From CAZMNY01 sp964567745 (GTDB lineage: Bacteria > Planctomycetota > Planctomycetia > Pirellulales > Pirellulaceae), in NCBI GenBank assembly GCA_964567745.1, contig CAZMNY010000003.1, positions 1 through 64,000 on the forward strand: 64,000 bases of DNA. Reading direction: 5' to 3'. This document shows, piece after piece, positions 8,742 through 18,600 of the stretch (within the stretch, counting starts at the first letter, position 1; each line of letters starts with the position of its first letter). A model generated the notes under the pieces. The model ran no database searches. It was not told where the DNA came from and saw only the letters and a list, made by a program, of their open reading frames with translations. Both the position numbers and the translations under genes were made by a program.

Positions 8742-10052
8742 TTAAACCACTGGCAATTCGTACGGCTTGCGCCATTCCGCTCGACCTCGATATCGATTCG
8801 CCTCATCATCGTCGACAAACGATTCGTCTGAGGCGTCAAAGATGAGTTCGCGACCGAGCCGAGCAGAGAGGTTGCCTGAGTGGCAAAGAACAGACGCGGG
8901 ATGGCCGACCGTCTCGAGATCGCAGTACGGTTTCTTTCGCGACTTAATGCAATCGATAAAGTTCTGCACGTGCGGGCCTTCGTGGCTATCGCCCGCAACT
9001 TCTTTCACTAGTCCCTTGCGATCGTAAGCTCGCCAACGACGATTGCCGATCACGATATAACCTTTGTCTCCAAAAACGGCGGACGCCTCAGATTCGCCAA
9101 GATACTGATACGGTGCCCAAAGCCTCATTTCGTAGATCAGAATCTTGGGCCGCTTGCCCGCGTACTCGTAGGTTACTTGCATGGTGTCGGGGAATTCTTG
9201 CATGTCGTCGAAATAGTGCTTGCCGCCAATGGCCGCAATCCGCCGCGGCATCACGCAGCGATCGTCGCCTTGAGCTTTACAGGCGGCGTTGAGCACAGCG
9301 ATCGCCATGTCGATACGGTGAACGCCATCGTTGCCCAAGTCACCCGTGCCATAGTCGTAAAACCAACGCCAGTGACCATGAAATCGGCGAACGTTGAATG
9401 GCCGTTTTGGCGCCGAGCCCAACCACATGTCGTAGTCGACCTCGGGCGGCGGATTGGAATCCTTCACGTGTCCAATGTTGCCCTGCTTGGTGCTCTCCCA
9501 AGCCTTGGCGACCAGGCAAGTTCCCAGCGCGCCGCTCGCCGCATATTCCATCGCGGACTGAAGCCGTCTGGTCGATCTGTGCTGTGAACCCATCTGCACA
9601 ATTCGCTTGTGCTTCTTCATCGCCTGAACCATGCGCTGGCCCTCGACGATATTGTGACTGTCGGGCTTCTCGACGTAGACATCCATACCTGCTTGGCAAG
9701 CTAATATTGTCGGCAAGGCGTGCCAATGGTCCGGCGCCCCGATGACGATCGCGTCGATCGTTTTGTCGTCGATCAGTTTGCGAAAGTCGCCGGTCGTTTT
9801 CGGCGCCGTGCCTTGCTTGTTGCGAACGAGCTCAACCGCGCGTGAAAACTTGCGCGAGTCGATATCGGCGATGGCGACGACTTCGGCATTTTCATTGCCC
9901 GAGAAAGTCGACAGCAAACTGAGCGCCCGCCCGCCGCCGCCGACCACGCCCACTCGGACTCGTTCGCTTGTAAACGCTTTGGCACCGCGAGTCAACGCGA
10001 GTGTGCTCAGCGCGCCCCCGCTTGCCCCCATCAAGAACGTTCGTCGCTTCAT
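8742..10052 (-). CDS. Gfo/Idh/MocA family oxidoreductase, Tat-exported
   Basis: 436 residues from ATG 10050-10052, chosen because it begins with the twin-arginine signal MKRRTFLMGASGGALSTLAL; the frame is open further upstream but without a credible start. The Rossmann motif GVVGGGGRALSLL and the conserved EKP of this family (VYVEKPDSHNIVEG) are present, as is DFRKLIDDKTIDAIVIGAPDHWH. The C-terminal domain contains DYGTGDLGNDGVHRID, typical of planctomycete members. These are NAD(P)-dependent sugar or inositol oxidoreductases; the substrate cannot be told from sequence. Confidence 0.9.
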   Translation of the reverse strand: MKRRTFLMGASGGALSTLALTRGAKAFTSERVRVGVVGGGGRALSLLSTFSGNENAEVVAIADIDSRKFSRAVELVRNKQGTAPKTTGDFRKLIDDKTIDAIVIGAPDHWHALPTILACQAGMDVYVEKPDSHNIVEGQRMVQAMKKHKRIVQMGSQHRSTRRLQSAMEYAASGALGTCLVAKAWESTKQGNIGHVKDSNPPPEVDYDMWLGSAPKRPFNVRRFHGHWRWFYDYGTGDLGNDGVHRIDMAIAVLNAACKAQGDDRCVMPRRIAAIGGKHYFDDMQEFPDTMQVTYEYAGKRPKILIYEMRLWAPYQYLGESEASAVFGDKGYIVIGNRRWRAYDRKGLVKEVAGDSHEGPHVQNFIDCIKSRKKPYCDLETVGHPASVLCHSGNLSARLGRELIFDASDESFVDDDEANRYRGRAEWRKPYELPVV

Positions 10053-10211
10053 TAGTCCGCTCCCGTGTCGGTGTGTTGCCACCTGTCGATCGCTTCGTCG
10101 CACAGCTGCGTCATTGTGCCGCGCAATGACTCGCTTTGCCAGCAATTTAGAACGATGACGAGCGGGAGAGGGTAGCGCGGCGGCGCTTGCGGTGCGTTTG
10201 CACGCCACTTT

Positions 10212-10251
10212 CGGCGGAGCGGAAGGCGACACGGCGGAGCGGAAGGCGACG
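10212..10251. repeat. Two 20-bp tandem units at the end of the methyltransferase gene
   Basis: The unit cggcggagcggaaggcgaca occurs at 10212-10231 and again at 10232-10250 (final base differs), directly abutting the stop codon at 10252-10254. It is a short local duplication outside the coding region. Confidence 0.9.
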
Positions 10252-11073
10252 TTAGGCGGCGCGGCGAGTTGCTTCGGCTGGGGTGCGTTTGGCAAACAGC
10301 TGGAACGCTTTGTGGACTCCGAACTGCCGGCGCAATTGAAGGTAGCTGTGGTAGACGAGCGAATAGGCGCCCATCTTGAGCCCCAACGGCGCGAGCGAAC
10401 CGGTGTGTGGCTCTGGCACGATGTCGAGCCCGGCCCGCTCCAGAAACGCGGCCAGATTGGCGGGCGTGAAAGTGTAGGTGTGCTCGGGCGCCCAAAACTT
10501 GACGTATTCAGAGCCGAGCCGTCTTACCTTCGGGCTGGACGCGTCCGGAGTTTCGAGCACCATCAGCCCATTGGGCTTCAACACTCGCCGCCATTCGGCC
10601 AGCGTCTCGCTGACATCCTCCACGTGTTCGATCACGTGCCAGGCGACCAACACGTCAAACGATCCATCGTCGAACGGCAGCTTCAGCGAATCGACGGATT
10701 GCGCATCGAGACCACGCTTGCGACAGAATTCGACGGCGTCGTCGCTGACATCAACTCCGCATCCATTCCAACCTCGAAGTTTGGCCGCCTCGACGGTGCA
10801 CCCGACACTGCAACCAATGTCCAGCAGTCGCGGCTTCTGAGCCTCAACGTATTTCGCCGCGCGATTCAAACGATAGATGGCGGTGCGGATCTTTTGGTCA
10901 CGATTCTTCGCGTAGCCGGCGTGGTACTGCTCGGCGTAGGCCAGGTTGTCCGCCGCTTTGCCGTACTGAAAAAGTTCGCACGGTTCACATTTCCACAACT
11001 CGATCCGACCCGGAATCTTGAACTGTTCCAGGTCCGTATTTCCACAGAGTTGGCAGCCGTTTTGCCGTTCCAT
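10252..11073 (-). CDS. Class I SAM methyltransferase with N-terminal zinc ribbon
   Basis: 273 residues. Two Cys pairs at the N-terminus (C7xxC10 and C29xxC32) form a probable zinc ribbon. They are followed by the SAM-binding motif LLDIGCSVG at 83-91 and the post-motif region DVLVAWHVIEHVEDVSETLAEW, typical of Methyltransf_11/23 proteins. The domain order matches C-methyltransferases and related enzymes often found in polysaccharide or O-antigen loci. No sugar biosynthesis gene is adjacent, so the substrate is open. Confidence 0.85.
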   Translation of the reverse strand: MERQNGCQLCGNTDLEQFKIPGRIELWKCEPCELFQYGKAADNLAYAEQYHAGYAKNRDQKIRTAIYRLNRAAKYVEAQKPRLLDIGCSVGCTVEAAKLRGWNGCGVDVSDDAVEFCRKRGLDAQSVDSLKLPFDDGSFDVLVAWHVIEHVEDVSETLAEWRRVLKPNGLMVLETPDASSPKVRRLGSEYVKFWAPEHTYTFTPANLAAFLERAGLDIVPEPHTGSLAPLGLKMGAYSLVYHSYLQLRRQFGVHKAFQLFAKRTPAEATRRAA

Positions 11074-11302
11074 CCGCTATCGCTCCATCATGACAGTCCG
11101 TGTACGGAACCTGTCGTACAGCGAATCCGCGTCACGGGTCAAGGCGAATCACGGACCGGGCCGGTATCGCGTCCCACCGATGTCAATTAGCGGCACGGCG
11201 ATTGCACTAACTCCAATTAGGCCGCAAGGCGCGAGCTCAGTCGACATGCCAGCAGGTATTCAGTCAAAAGTGGACGAATCGGACTCGTTGGAAAGCGGAA
11301 TC

Positions 11303-11701
11303 ATGCGACGAAAGGCACCCCAAGCGAGTGACTGCATGACCCACTTGCCGGTCGAGGCGGAGCGGTGTGAAACGGTTGCCGATGCGACCAAGATGATGGC
11401 CGACCACGGAATTCGCCATCTCCCATTGATGAGCGGTTCGCGATTGCGCGGCCTTATTTCGGATCGTGATCTTCAGAACGCGCGACTACGTTTTGGCGAA
11501 TCAGCCGAACGCATGATGCTTGAGGAGATCTGCCAACGCGACGTGCTCACGGTAAGCCCGCTCACGCCGATCGATGAGGTGGCTGACCGAATGCTGGCGA
11601 GGCGAGTCGGCAGCGCGCTGGTCGTCGACGGAGGGTACGTCGTCGGCATGTTCACGTCGACCGACGCGTTGCAATTGCTTCGCGGCATGTTTGCGAAGTG
11701 A
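11303..11701 (+). CDS. CBS-domain pair protein
   Basis: 132 residues if started at MRRKAPQASDCMTHLP (11303), preferred for the GCGGA just upstream and because the first CBS motif begins ten residues later; earlier in-frame ATGs exist at 11180 and 11246. Two CBS motifs are visible: DCMTHLPVEAERCETVADA with RGLISDRDL, and CQRDVLTVSPLTPIDEVAD with VVGMFTSTDAL. The stop overlaps the start of the UspA gene (GTGA), so both are likely translated together. CBS pairs bind adenosine nucleotides and usually regulate. The partner here is probably the stress protein. Confidence 0.82.
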   Translation: MRRKAPQASDCMTHLPVEAERCETVADATKMMADHGIRHLPLMSGSRLRGLISDRDLQNARLRFGESAERMMLEEICQRDVLTVSPLTPIDEVADRMLARRVGSALVVDGGYVVGMFTSTDALQLLRGMFAK

Positions 11702-12072
11702 GCGAAGGTGTGATTGTCGCGTTCGACGGCAGCGTTCAAGCGTCGCGCGCATTGCACGCTTTTTTGGCCTCCGGTTTGGCGGCGCGCGGACCGATTCGGA
11801 TCGTGACCGTTCATCCCGTCCTTGCAGCCGAGGCGGCCAAAACGGCGGACCGCGCCGTCGAGTACTTGCGGTTCCACGGCATCGAGGCAGAACGCGTCCC
11901 GATGGTGGGCGGTTCGGCGAGCCCGCGTTTCCTCGACTACGCCGAACAGTCAAACGCGGAGTTGCTCGTCATGGGTGCCTACGGGCAATCGAGCGTTTCG
12001 GAATTCTTCTTCGGATCCGCCACTTGCGAAGCATTGCGTAGAAGCAAGGTGCCCGTGTTTTTCTACCACTAA
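11698..12072 (+). CDS. Universal stress protein (UspA family)
   Basis: 124 residues, starting at GTG 11698 within the stop of the CBS gene. The fold signature is clear: VIVAFDGSVQASRALHAF at the N-terminus and the nucleotide-loop region LLVMGAYGQSSVSEFFFGSAT (G-x2-G-x9-G(S/T) type), then SKVPVFFYH at the end. It is slightly shorter than usual (about 140-150). UspA/CBS coupling suggests adenine nucleotide sensing under stress. Confidence 0.88.
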   Translation: MSEGVIVAFDGSVQASRALHAFLASGLAARGPIRIVTVHPVLAAEAAKTADRAVEYLRFHGIEAERVPMVGGSASPRFLDYAEQSNAELLVMGAYGQSSVSEFFFGSATCEALRRSKVPVFFYH

Positions 12073-12133
12073 CGCGCTGTGAATCGATTGCCAGCAACCT
12101 CGTTTAACCCGCAGGCAAGGTCTCGACCGAGTT

Positions 12134-13140
12134 CTACTTGAGCCGCGCATCGAAGTAGAAGACTCGCCGGCTGTCGACTTGGGTGTCAACTTCGTCTGGC
12201 GTGACGACCAGTCGATCGCCGAGTATGGTGCGCGTGGCGATCTTGCCGTCCGGCGCGGTGACGAGAAACTCGGCGGGATGCACAAACACGATGTAGCGTT
12301 TGGTCTCTTTCGACCGAGCCTGAACGATCGGATCGTTTCTCGCCGGGCCAAACATCCCGCCCGAAGGACAGATGAGCAGGTTGGCGCCGTTGCTAACAAA
12401 GCGATTGACAATTTCCGGGAAGCGACGATCGGCGCAGATCATGACCCCGACACGGTGTCGCGATTTAGGGTCTCGCGGGGCCCCCTCAGGGGCCCCGCGC
12501 CGACGGCCCCGCGGCAGCAACACCCCNNNNNNNNNNGGGTGTTCGGGTGGGGCGGCGCCGATGGGGGCGAGGCGAGCGTGCCGCCCAGAGTCTCAAACAC
12601 CGACGACTTCGCGCCCGCGGTATTGCGAACCGTCTCATGACCTAAATGCTGTTTGTGATATTTGCCCTGCAATTCGCCGTCTGGTGAAATGACAACGGCG
12701 GTATTGAAACGCTTTTCGCCATCAGCTTCTAACATGCCAGCGATCAGTTGAATGCGAAGCTCTTTCGCTAACGCTTGCAATTTGCGGACATATTTTCCCT
12801 CGGGTATCCGCTCCCCAAGCGCCCGATATTCATCTAACGGAATCGACTTATCCGCAATCGCGTAACCGTCCAAGAAACACTCGGTCGTGCAGACGACCTT
12901 GGCGCCGTTCTTCGCCGCCTGGCGAATCATCGGCGCAACTCGACGATAGTTCGCCTCCTTGTCGCCTCGCACCCATTTGACAACGATCCCGGCGATTCGC
13001 ACCGTCGCTCGATTTTCTGCGGGCGACTTCGCTGACGGCTTCTCGGCCGCATCATCGGCGACCGCGCCGGTCGGAGCGACGAAACTCGCGAGCGCCACAA
13101 GTAGGAGCAAAAGAAAGAACTGATTGATCTTATCCGTCAT
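12134..13140 (-). CDS. Nitrilase-fold (carbon-nitrogen) hydrolase, interrupted by insert and gap
   Basis: The N-terminal part (13140 leftwards) has a Sec signal, the catalytic Glu in VVCTTECFLDGY and the catalytic Lys in KYHKQHL. The C-terminal part has the catalytic Cys in RVGVMICADRRFPE and runs to TAG 12134-12136. All three catalytic residues are therefore present. Between VFET and RVGVM, where homologues have only a short hairpin turn, lies a GC-rich, Pro/Gly/Arg-coding segment of over 100 bp holding ten Ns. The two halves are in different frames as assembled, but ten Ns is usually a placeholder, so the frame cannot be judged. The gene may be intact with an insertion, or broken. Confidence 0.7.
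12456..12588. repeat. GC-rich insert with hairpins flanking an assembly gap
   Basis: The segment contains the palindrome GGGGCCCC twice (separated by CTCA), and AACACCC / GGGTGTT arms that face each other across the N-run 12527-12536. Both flanks read open in the frame of the adjoining nitrilase half. The hairpin potential probably explains the assembly break. Confidence 0.6.
12527..12536. other. Assembly gap (10 N)
   Basis: Ten undetermined bases. The true length is unknown. Confidence 0.99.
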
Positions 13141-13185
13141 TTCATTCGCTCTGCCGATTCGGCGTCAACGTGGTGGATGGGGTGG

Positions 13186-15594
13186 TCAATTCGTTTGAAA
13201 CGCCTTGGAGAGAACAATCTGCTCGACCAGCGACTGCAGCCGGTTCCCGTCGACGTCGAGTTGCTTCGTGATGCGGTCGATCGTCGGCTCGTCCGCAAAA
13301 TCGAGACCGCGACCGAGTGCGTAGGTCATCATCTTCTCCGTGACGCAGCGAACGACGAGTTGTTTGTTGGCCAGCAGCAATTTCCGAAACGACTCGAACC
13401 CGTCGAACTTGCCCAGCTGAGGCGAATCGCCGAACGACTCGACGCTTGGCCCGAGTACATACTGGCCGAATCGTCTCCGCGCGGATGGTCGCGAGCCTGG
13501 CTTGACTTTGCGGTAACGATCTCGCCAGCCGCCTGCCACGTCGAAGTTCTCGAGGGCCAAACCGAAAGGATCAATCTTGCGGTGGCATACATTGCATTGC
13601 GGAATCGTACGGTGTTTCGCGAGTTGCTCTTTGATCGTCGTGGCGCCGCGAATATCGGGTTCGATGTCGGTGCCGACCGGCGGCGGAGGTGGCGACGGTT
13701 GACCGACAAAATTCTCCAACACCCAGGCTCCGCGAACAACCGGAGACGTTGTCGTGCCGTTTGACGTCACCATCAAGATGCTCCCTTGCGTGAGCAGCCC
13801 GCCGCGATGACTGTCGCGAGGCAGTTCCACTCGGCGAACTTCTCCGCCAGCGACATCGGGAATCCCATAGTGCTCGGCCAAGCGGTCATTGAGCATCGCG
13901 AAATCAGAGTCGATAAAATTCTCGATGCTCAGATTCTCGACGAGCACTTCGCGAAAGAACCGTTGAGTCTCCTGAATCATCGAGCGTTCCAGAAAAGCGT
14001 CGTACTCGGGGTAGAGCCGCGCGTCGGGCTTCATCTCTCCCACTCGATCGACGTCGAGCCATTGTCCAGCGAAGTCGTTTACGAACCGGTTGATCTTGGG
14101 GTCCTTGATCATCCTCGCGATCTGTTGCTTTAGCACCTCCGGCTTTGAAAATTGCTTTCGCGCAGCCAAGCGAAACAATTCATCGTCGGGAGTGCTGCAC
14201 CAGAGAAAGTAGGAAAGGCGAGACGCCAACGCGAAATCATCCAATTTGCCCGGCTCTTCGTACAAGTAGAGAAAGAGCGGCGAGCAGAGAATGGCCTTCA
14301 AGCCGTGTCGTAACGCGGTGAGGTCATTGTCACCCTCGGATTTCGCCTGTTCGTATAATTGAAAATAGGCTTTCACTTCGTCATCGGGCGCCCTCCGCCG
14401 AAAGGCGCGGGATGCGAAACGGCGAAGCATGTCACGAACTTCTTCGTCGCTGAACGATTCGGATTGCCTTTCGCCGAAAATCACTTGATGACTCTTGGGA
14501 GGCCAGCGATCGATCAGAGGGCCATCGATCTCCACCTTGCGGATCACAATCCCCGGTCCATCGTAGTCGCCAATCAAATCAGGCTTGAGCCAATTGAGCA
14601 AGTCAGGCGGCGTCACGCTAAACGACTGGCTTCGTTTCATGTGGGCCGTAAATTCAAACGTCTTTGGTTTGTCGTCGACGACTTCGACTTGACCGTCGAG
14701 CGTCGGCACGAGTGATCGCGTCCAGGTGTTTCCGTGGTGCACCTCAAGACGAAGTCGCTTCCCATCGTTTCGAATGGCGTACGCGGTTATGCGAATCCGA
14801 TAGCGTCCTTCAGCGGGTGCGCGAAAACGGCGCCAAATTTCCGGGATGCCCGAGCGAGAGATGATCACATCGTCACCCTGATATTCGGCGAGGTATGGGC
14901 GCACTCGCCCTGTCTTTGGATCGGGCTGGCCCCTCTTCAGACTCGAGTCGGTCAGCTTGAACGCGAAATCAACTCCCTTCGGACGCTCACCGAGGACAAC
15001 GGCTTTGTCGAGGATCGTATCGGCAATCGCCAGGTAGCTTTGCATTTGACTGGCGGATAGCACGAGGCCGCTGCCGATGTTGTCAAATCCGTGCTCCACC
15101 GCATCATCGGGGAAGCTCGCCGCAAAGTCGCCTTCCAGACCAAACAGGTCTTGGATGGTATAGCTGAACTGCCGTTTGTTGAGTCGACGAAAGAGGACTT
15201 CCCCGCCGCCCTTTTTGCGGAGAACTTTTGCCGCGAATTGCAGCTCGTCGTTGATCCGCTCGATGACCGCGTCGAGTTCCTTCTGTCTTGGCCGAGCTTG
15301 CTCTTCCGGCGGCATCTCGCCCAGCGTGAGTTTCTCCGCTGCTTTTCGCCACGCATCCGCCGTCTCACGACTCGACGCGACGTCATAGTCGAGCTGAGTG
15401 AGATCGAAGTCGCCTCCGCGTTCGTCTGCACTGTGGCATTCCAAGCAATGTTGCTTGATAAACAAAGAAGTTTCTTCACGCAGCGACTTGGCGCGCCGCA
15501 GCCGAATGTCCGCCTCGTCTGACAAAACAGCCGCGGAAGGCGTAACGCAAGTCGCGAGCATCACCGCAACGGCGGGAACTTGATTCAGCTTCAT
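13186..15594 (-). CDS. DUF1592-type planctomycete cytochrome-c protein
   Basis: 802 residues from MKLNQVPAVAVMLATCVTPSA (15594), a Sec signal; longer in-frame starts run into the upstream gene. A c-type heme motif CLECH lies at 50-54 (PSCyt1-like domain). DUF1587 (RRLNKRQFSYTIQDLFGL), DUF1595, DUF1592 (SRLSYFLWCSTPDDELF), DUF1588 (HRGGLLTQGSILMVTSNG, and CNVCHRKIDPFGLALENFD with a second CxxCH) and DUF1585 at the end follow. These large exported proteins are a planctomycete hallmark; biochemical function is unknown. Here the usual DUF1552 partner is missing. Instead a giant propeller gene lies 19 bp upstream. Confidence 0.93.
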   Translation of the reverse strand: MKLNQVPAVAVMLATCVTPSAAVLSDEADIRLRRAKSLREETSLFIKQHCLECHSADERGGDFDLTQLDYDVASSRETADAWRKAAEKLTLGEMPPEEQARPRQKELDAVIERINDELQFAAKVLRKKGGGEVLFRRLNKRQFSYTIQDLFGLEGDFAASFPDDAVEHGFDNIGSGLVLSASQMQSYLAIADTILDKAVVLGERPKGVDFAFKLTDSSLKRGQPDPKTGRVRPYLAEYQGDDVIISRSGIPEIWRRFRAPAEGRYRIRITAYAIRNDGKRLRLEVHHGNTWTRSLVPTLDGQVEVVDDKPKTFEFTAHMKRSQSFSVTPPDLLNWLKPDLIGDYDGPGIVIRKVEIDGPLIDRWPPKSHQVIFGERQSESFSDEEVRDMLRRFASRAFRRRAPDDEVKAYFQLYEQAKSEGDNDLTALRHGLKAILCSPLFLYLYEEPGKLDDFALASRLSYFLWCSTPDDELFRLAARKQFSKPEVLKQQIARMIKDPKINRFVNDFAGQWLDVDRVGEMKPDARLYPEYDAFLERSMIQETQRFFREVLVENLSIENFIDSDFAMLNDRLAEHYGIPDVAGGEVRRVELPRDSHRGGLLTQGSILMVTSNGTTTSPVVRGAWVLENFVGQPSPPPPPVGTDIEPDIRGATTIKEQLAKHRTIPQCNVCHRKIDPFGLALENFDVAGGWRDRYRKVKPGSRPSARRRFGQYVLGPSVESFGDSPQLGKFDGFESFRKLLLANKQLVVRCVTEKMMTYALGRGLDFADEPTIDRITKQLDVDGNRLQSLVEQIVLSKAFQTN

Positions 15595-15613
15595 GATGCG
15601 GAACGCAGACACT

Positions 15614-18600
15614 CTACTTACTCTCCGGTTCTTTCGGCAATGCGATTGGCGCTTCGCCGGACCACGCTTCCGACTCGGGCAAATGGTACATCGAGAATGA
15701 TGTCTGTAGCGGATAGTTGCAAACACATCCTGTCGAGAAACAGGGCACGTTTAACAAACCTCCGGCCGCGACCAGGCTGTTGCTGCAGCCGCTTCGAAGA
15801 TTGCGCAGGCTATGTTCTTTCTGCTTCTCCATGTCAACGTACGTCGCGCACTTGTTGCGAAGGAACAACAAGTTTTGGTTTCCGACGGTGTAGTTGCAAC
15901 CGCCGGTGCGGCGAAAGAGCGGAGAGGTGCTCAACCGTTTTCCGTCTGTGACATCAAACCGGTGCCCGGCCTGATTGATGTACGTGTCGCTGCTTAAAAT
16001 GATTGGCTGCGTCCCAGCCGATTTCGATATCCAGGCTTCTTCGCCCGTGTCGGCGCGCAGCGCGCGAATCTCATGCAATTTGCCCGAAAGCAGCAGGTCA
16101 TGCTCGGCATTGTAGGCGACCCAATCGTCATAGGGTCGAATCGCCAGCGGACCGCGGCCCGTCATCGCGCGATATCCATAATCGAATGACTTCTTCCAAA
16201 TCAGATCGCCGGTTCTCGCTTGAAGCGCAAGGGTCGTCGAGGGAATCGTCTCGGCCGTTGCACCTCGACGCACCCGCTTGTCCAAATCGAGCGGCGCAAT
16301 CGAGTCGACGCAGTAGACGGCGTCTCGACCGATCGCGATTGCATGCAGATTGAATCGCTCCTTCGCCGTTCGCGTCCAAAGCTGTTGCCTCGTTCGTCGA
16401 TCGAACGCGACAAGCGTCTTGGCGTCCCACAAACCCGACTCGATCGCGGGATGGCTGTGCCCGGTCGGCAGGTCGAAGCCGATCCCGATCAAGAGCAGAT
16501 CCTCCGTCGCCCGCACGGCAACGACACCGGGTTTGCTGCTCGCGTCCACTTTGATGTCGCAGGTCAAGCTAGTCTTGAGCGCGCCGCTGGCTGGGTCGAG
16601 CACCTCGCACTTAAGCCCGCTGGCGACATAGATTTCATCCGGCAAGGACACGAAACGAACAATCGACGTGTCGGTGTCATGGCGCCACAGTAGGCGACCG
16701 GTGTAAATGTCGACCGCCGCCAAGTGTTTGGCTCGATCGTCAAACGCGAACAAGCGGCCTCGAGCGACTTGCGGCTTCACGCCTCGCCCGTAGTCCTTAA
16801 ACTTTTGGAATCCGTGGTCGGGGCCGTCGCCGTACCACAGCAACGCCAACGGCGCTTTGACTCGTTGGTCAGTCGAAAAATACGTGCGAGCCGCATCGCC
16901 GGTTTCGTGAGTCCAATCGGCGGCGCCGCTAGCCGCGCTGGCTCGACTGAGAATGACATACTTGTCTTGAATCTCGACGGTGGCACCTTCGATGTCCGCA
17001 TCGAGCCATCGCGGCTCAATCGGTTTTTCGCTTGGCACCGCCGCAGTTCCGCCATAGGGTCTGAGAACCGAGAATAGCCGCTTGGGATCGATCTTCCCGA
17101 GCGGACTTTCGGCGCCCGCGATTTCAGAGACGACGAGATTGGCCAGATAGGGCGGGAGGTTGAAGGTCGCTGGATCGCCCGCGAACGCTTCCACTCGAGT
17201 TCCATACAGACCTGTTTGGGCCCACTTGTTGCGAAGCGAATTGACCTTCGCTTGATCGGCATCGATAGCGATCACTTTCAATGTGCTTTCGCGAAGAAGC
17301 GACTCAACCAACTCGCCCTCGTCCAAACCGAGCACGACGACATGGCCTTCCTTAACGCCCGTCGCTGCGAGCAGTTGTTCAGCGATCTGCTGACTGTTGT
17401 CGCTCAAGACCTGCATTGGTGCCGCGTGCATGGTCGCAGCCTCCATCTTGTCTGCGCCAAAACAAAGTATGCGATGGTCGTCGAGCACGACAAGCAGTTT
17501 GTCGTCGGCCGCCAACATGCTCGACGGCGTCGCCTCGAGTTGCTTCGTCCACGCGACGCTCGGCGCCATCTTCGATTTCGCATTTGCGGTGTTGTGCGCG
17601 GGAATATCGACGGCCAACAGTTTCTTGCCGACGTGTGTGTAGAGTCGATCGCCAGCCTTGATCGAGACGCGAGTTGCCTGCGTGGCGGCATCGGTCAGGA
17701 AGTGTGGCTTCCAAACTGGCGCTAAATCCCAACGGGCTGGATGAATCAAGAGATCGCCAACCTTCTTTTCGTACAGGCTGGTTTTTGGTCGAGCCAAGTC
17801 GTAGCCGTAAAGCAGTCCTTTCTCGACTCCTAGCGCGACGCCGTCGGCAAAGACGGAACGATGATCGCAGGCCGGAAGGAACTTGTAGCCATAGAATGGT
17901 CCTTCAAACTTGTCTCGCTTGTTGCTGTCCCAGCTGGCGGGCGCGTCCTTGCCTGCCTCGACCCAACGGTTGCCAACTTCACGGCCGTCTTGCGTACTGA
18001 CAACGCCCCGCTCACCCACGAACAGAAACGACCCGCTACTCGTGACTCGCGAATCGCCATTGCGATATCCCTGTACGTAGTGCTGAAGATCGCCCGTCTT
18101 GAGGTCAAACCGAGCGGGCATGGAGCGACCGTTGGGCATGACCAGTTGGCCGTTCGCGACGAGACAGTAACCCTGTGGCGAGAGCCCGACTTCGGTGAGA
18201 TAGTTGTGATCGACTCGTACGTTTTCGATGTAATGCGTGTTGCTATTGGTCCAGCGAATCTTGCCCGACTGCGCGTCGACGGCGTGCACAAAAATGCCCA
18301 TCGTCGGCCAGATGCCGGTGCCAAAATAGACCGTTCCGTCCTCGACGACCGGGCCGCCGCGGACGGGCCAGTACGAAACAAGGCGAGTGTTTCCCAATTG
18401 GCGATAGTCGGGGCGATCCGCCGGAGCTCCGCGCACCTTCCAAAGCAACTCGCCCGAATCCGCAGCAAGGCAATACAGGTAACCATCGTCAGATCCAAAG
18501 AACAGGCGGTCCTTCCAAGCGGCTGGTGCCAAACGGACTGGCCCTTCACTAAAGAACGTCCATTTGACTTCACCCGATCTTGTGTCGAAAGCTCGCACGC

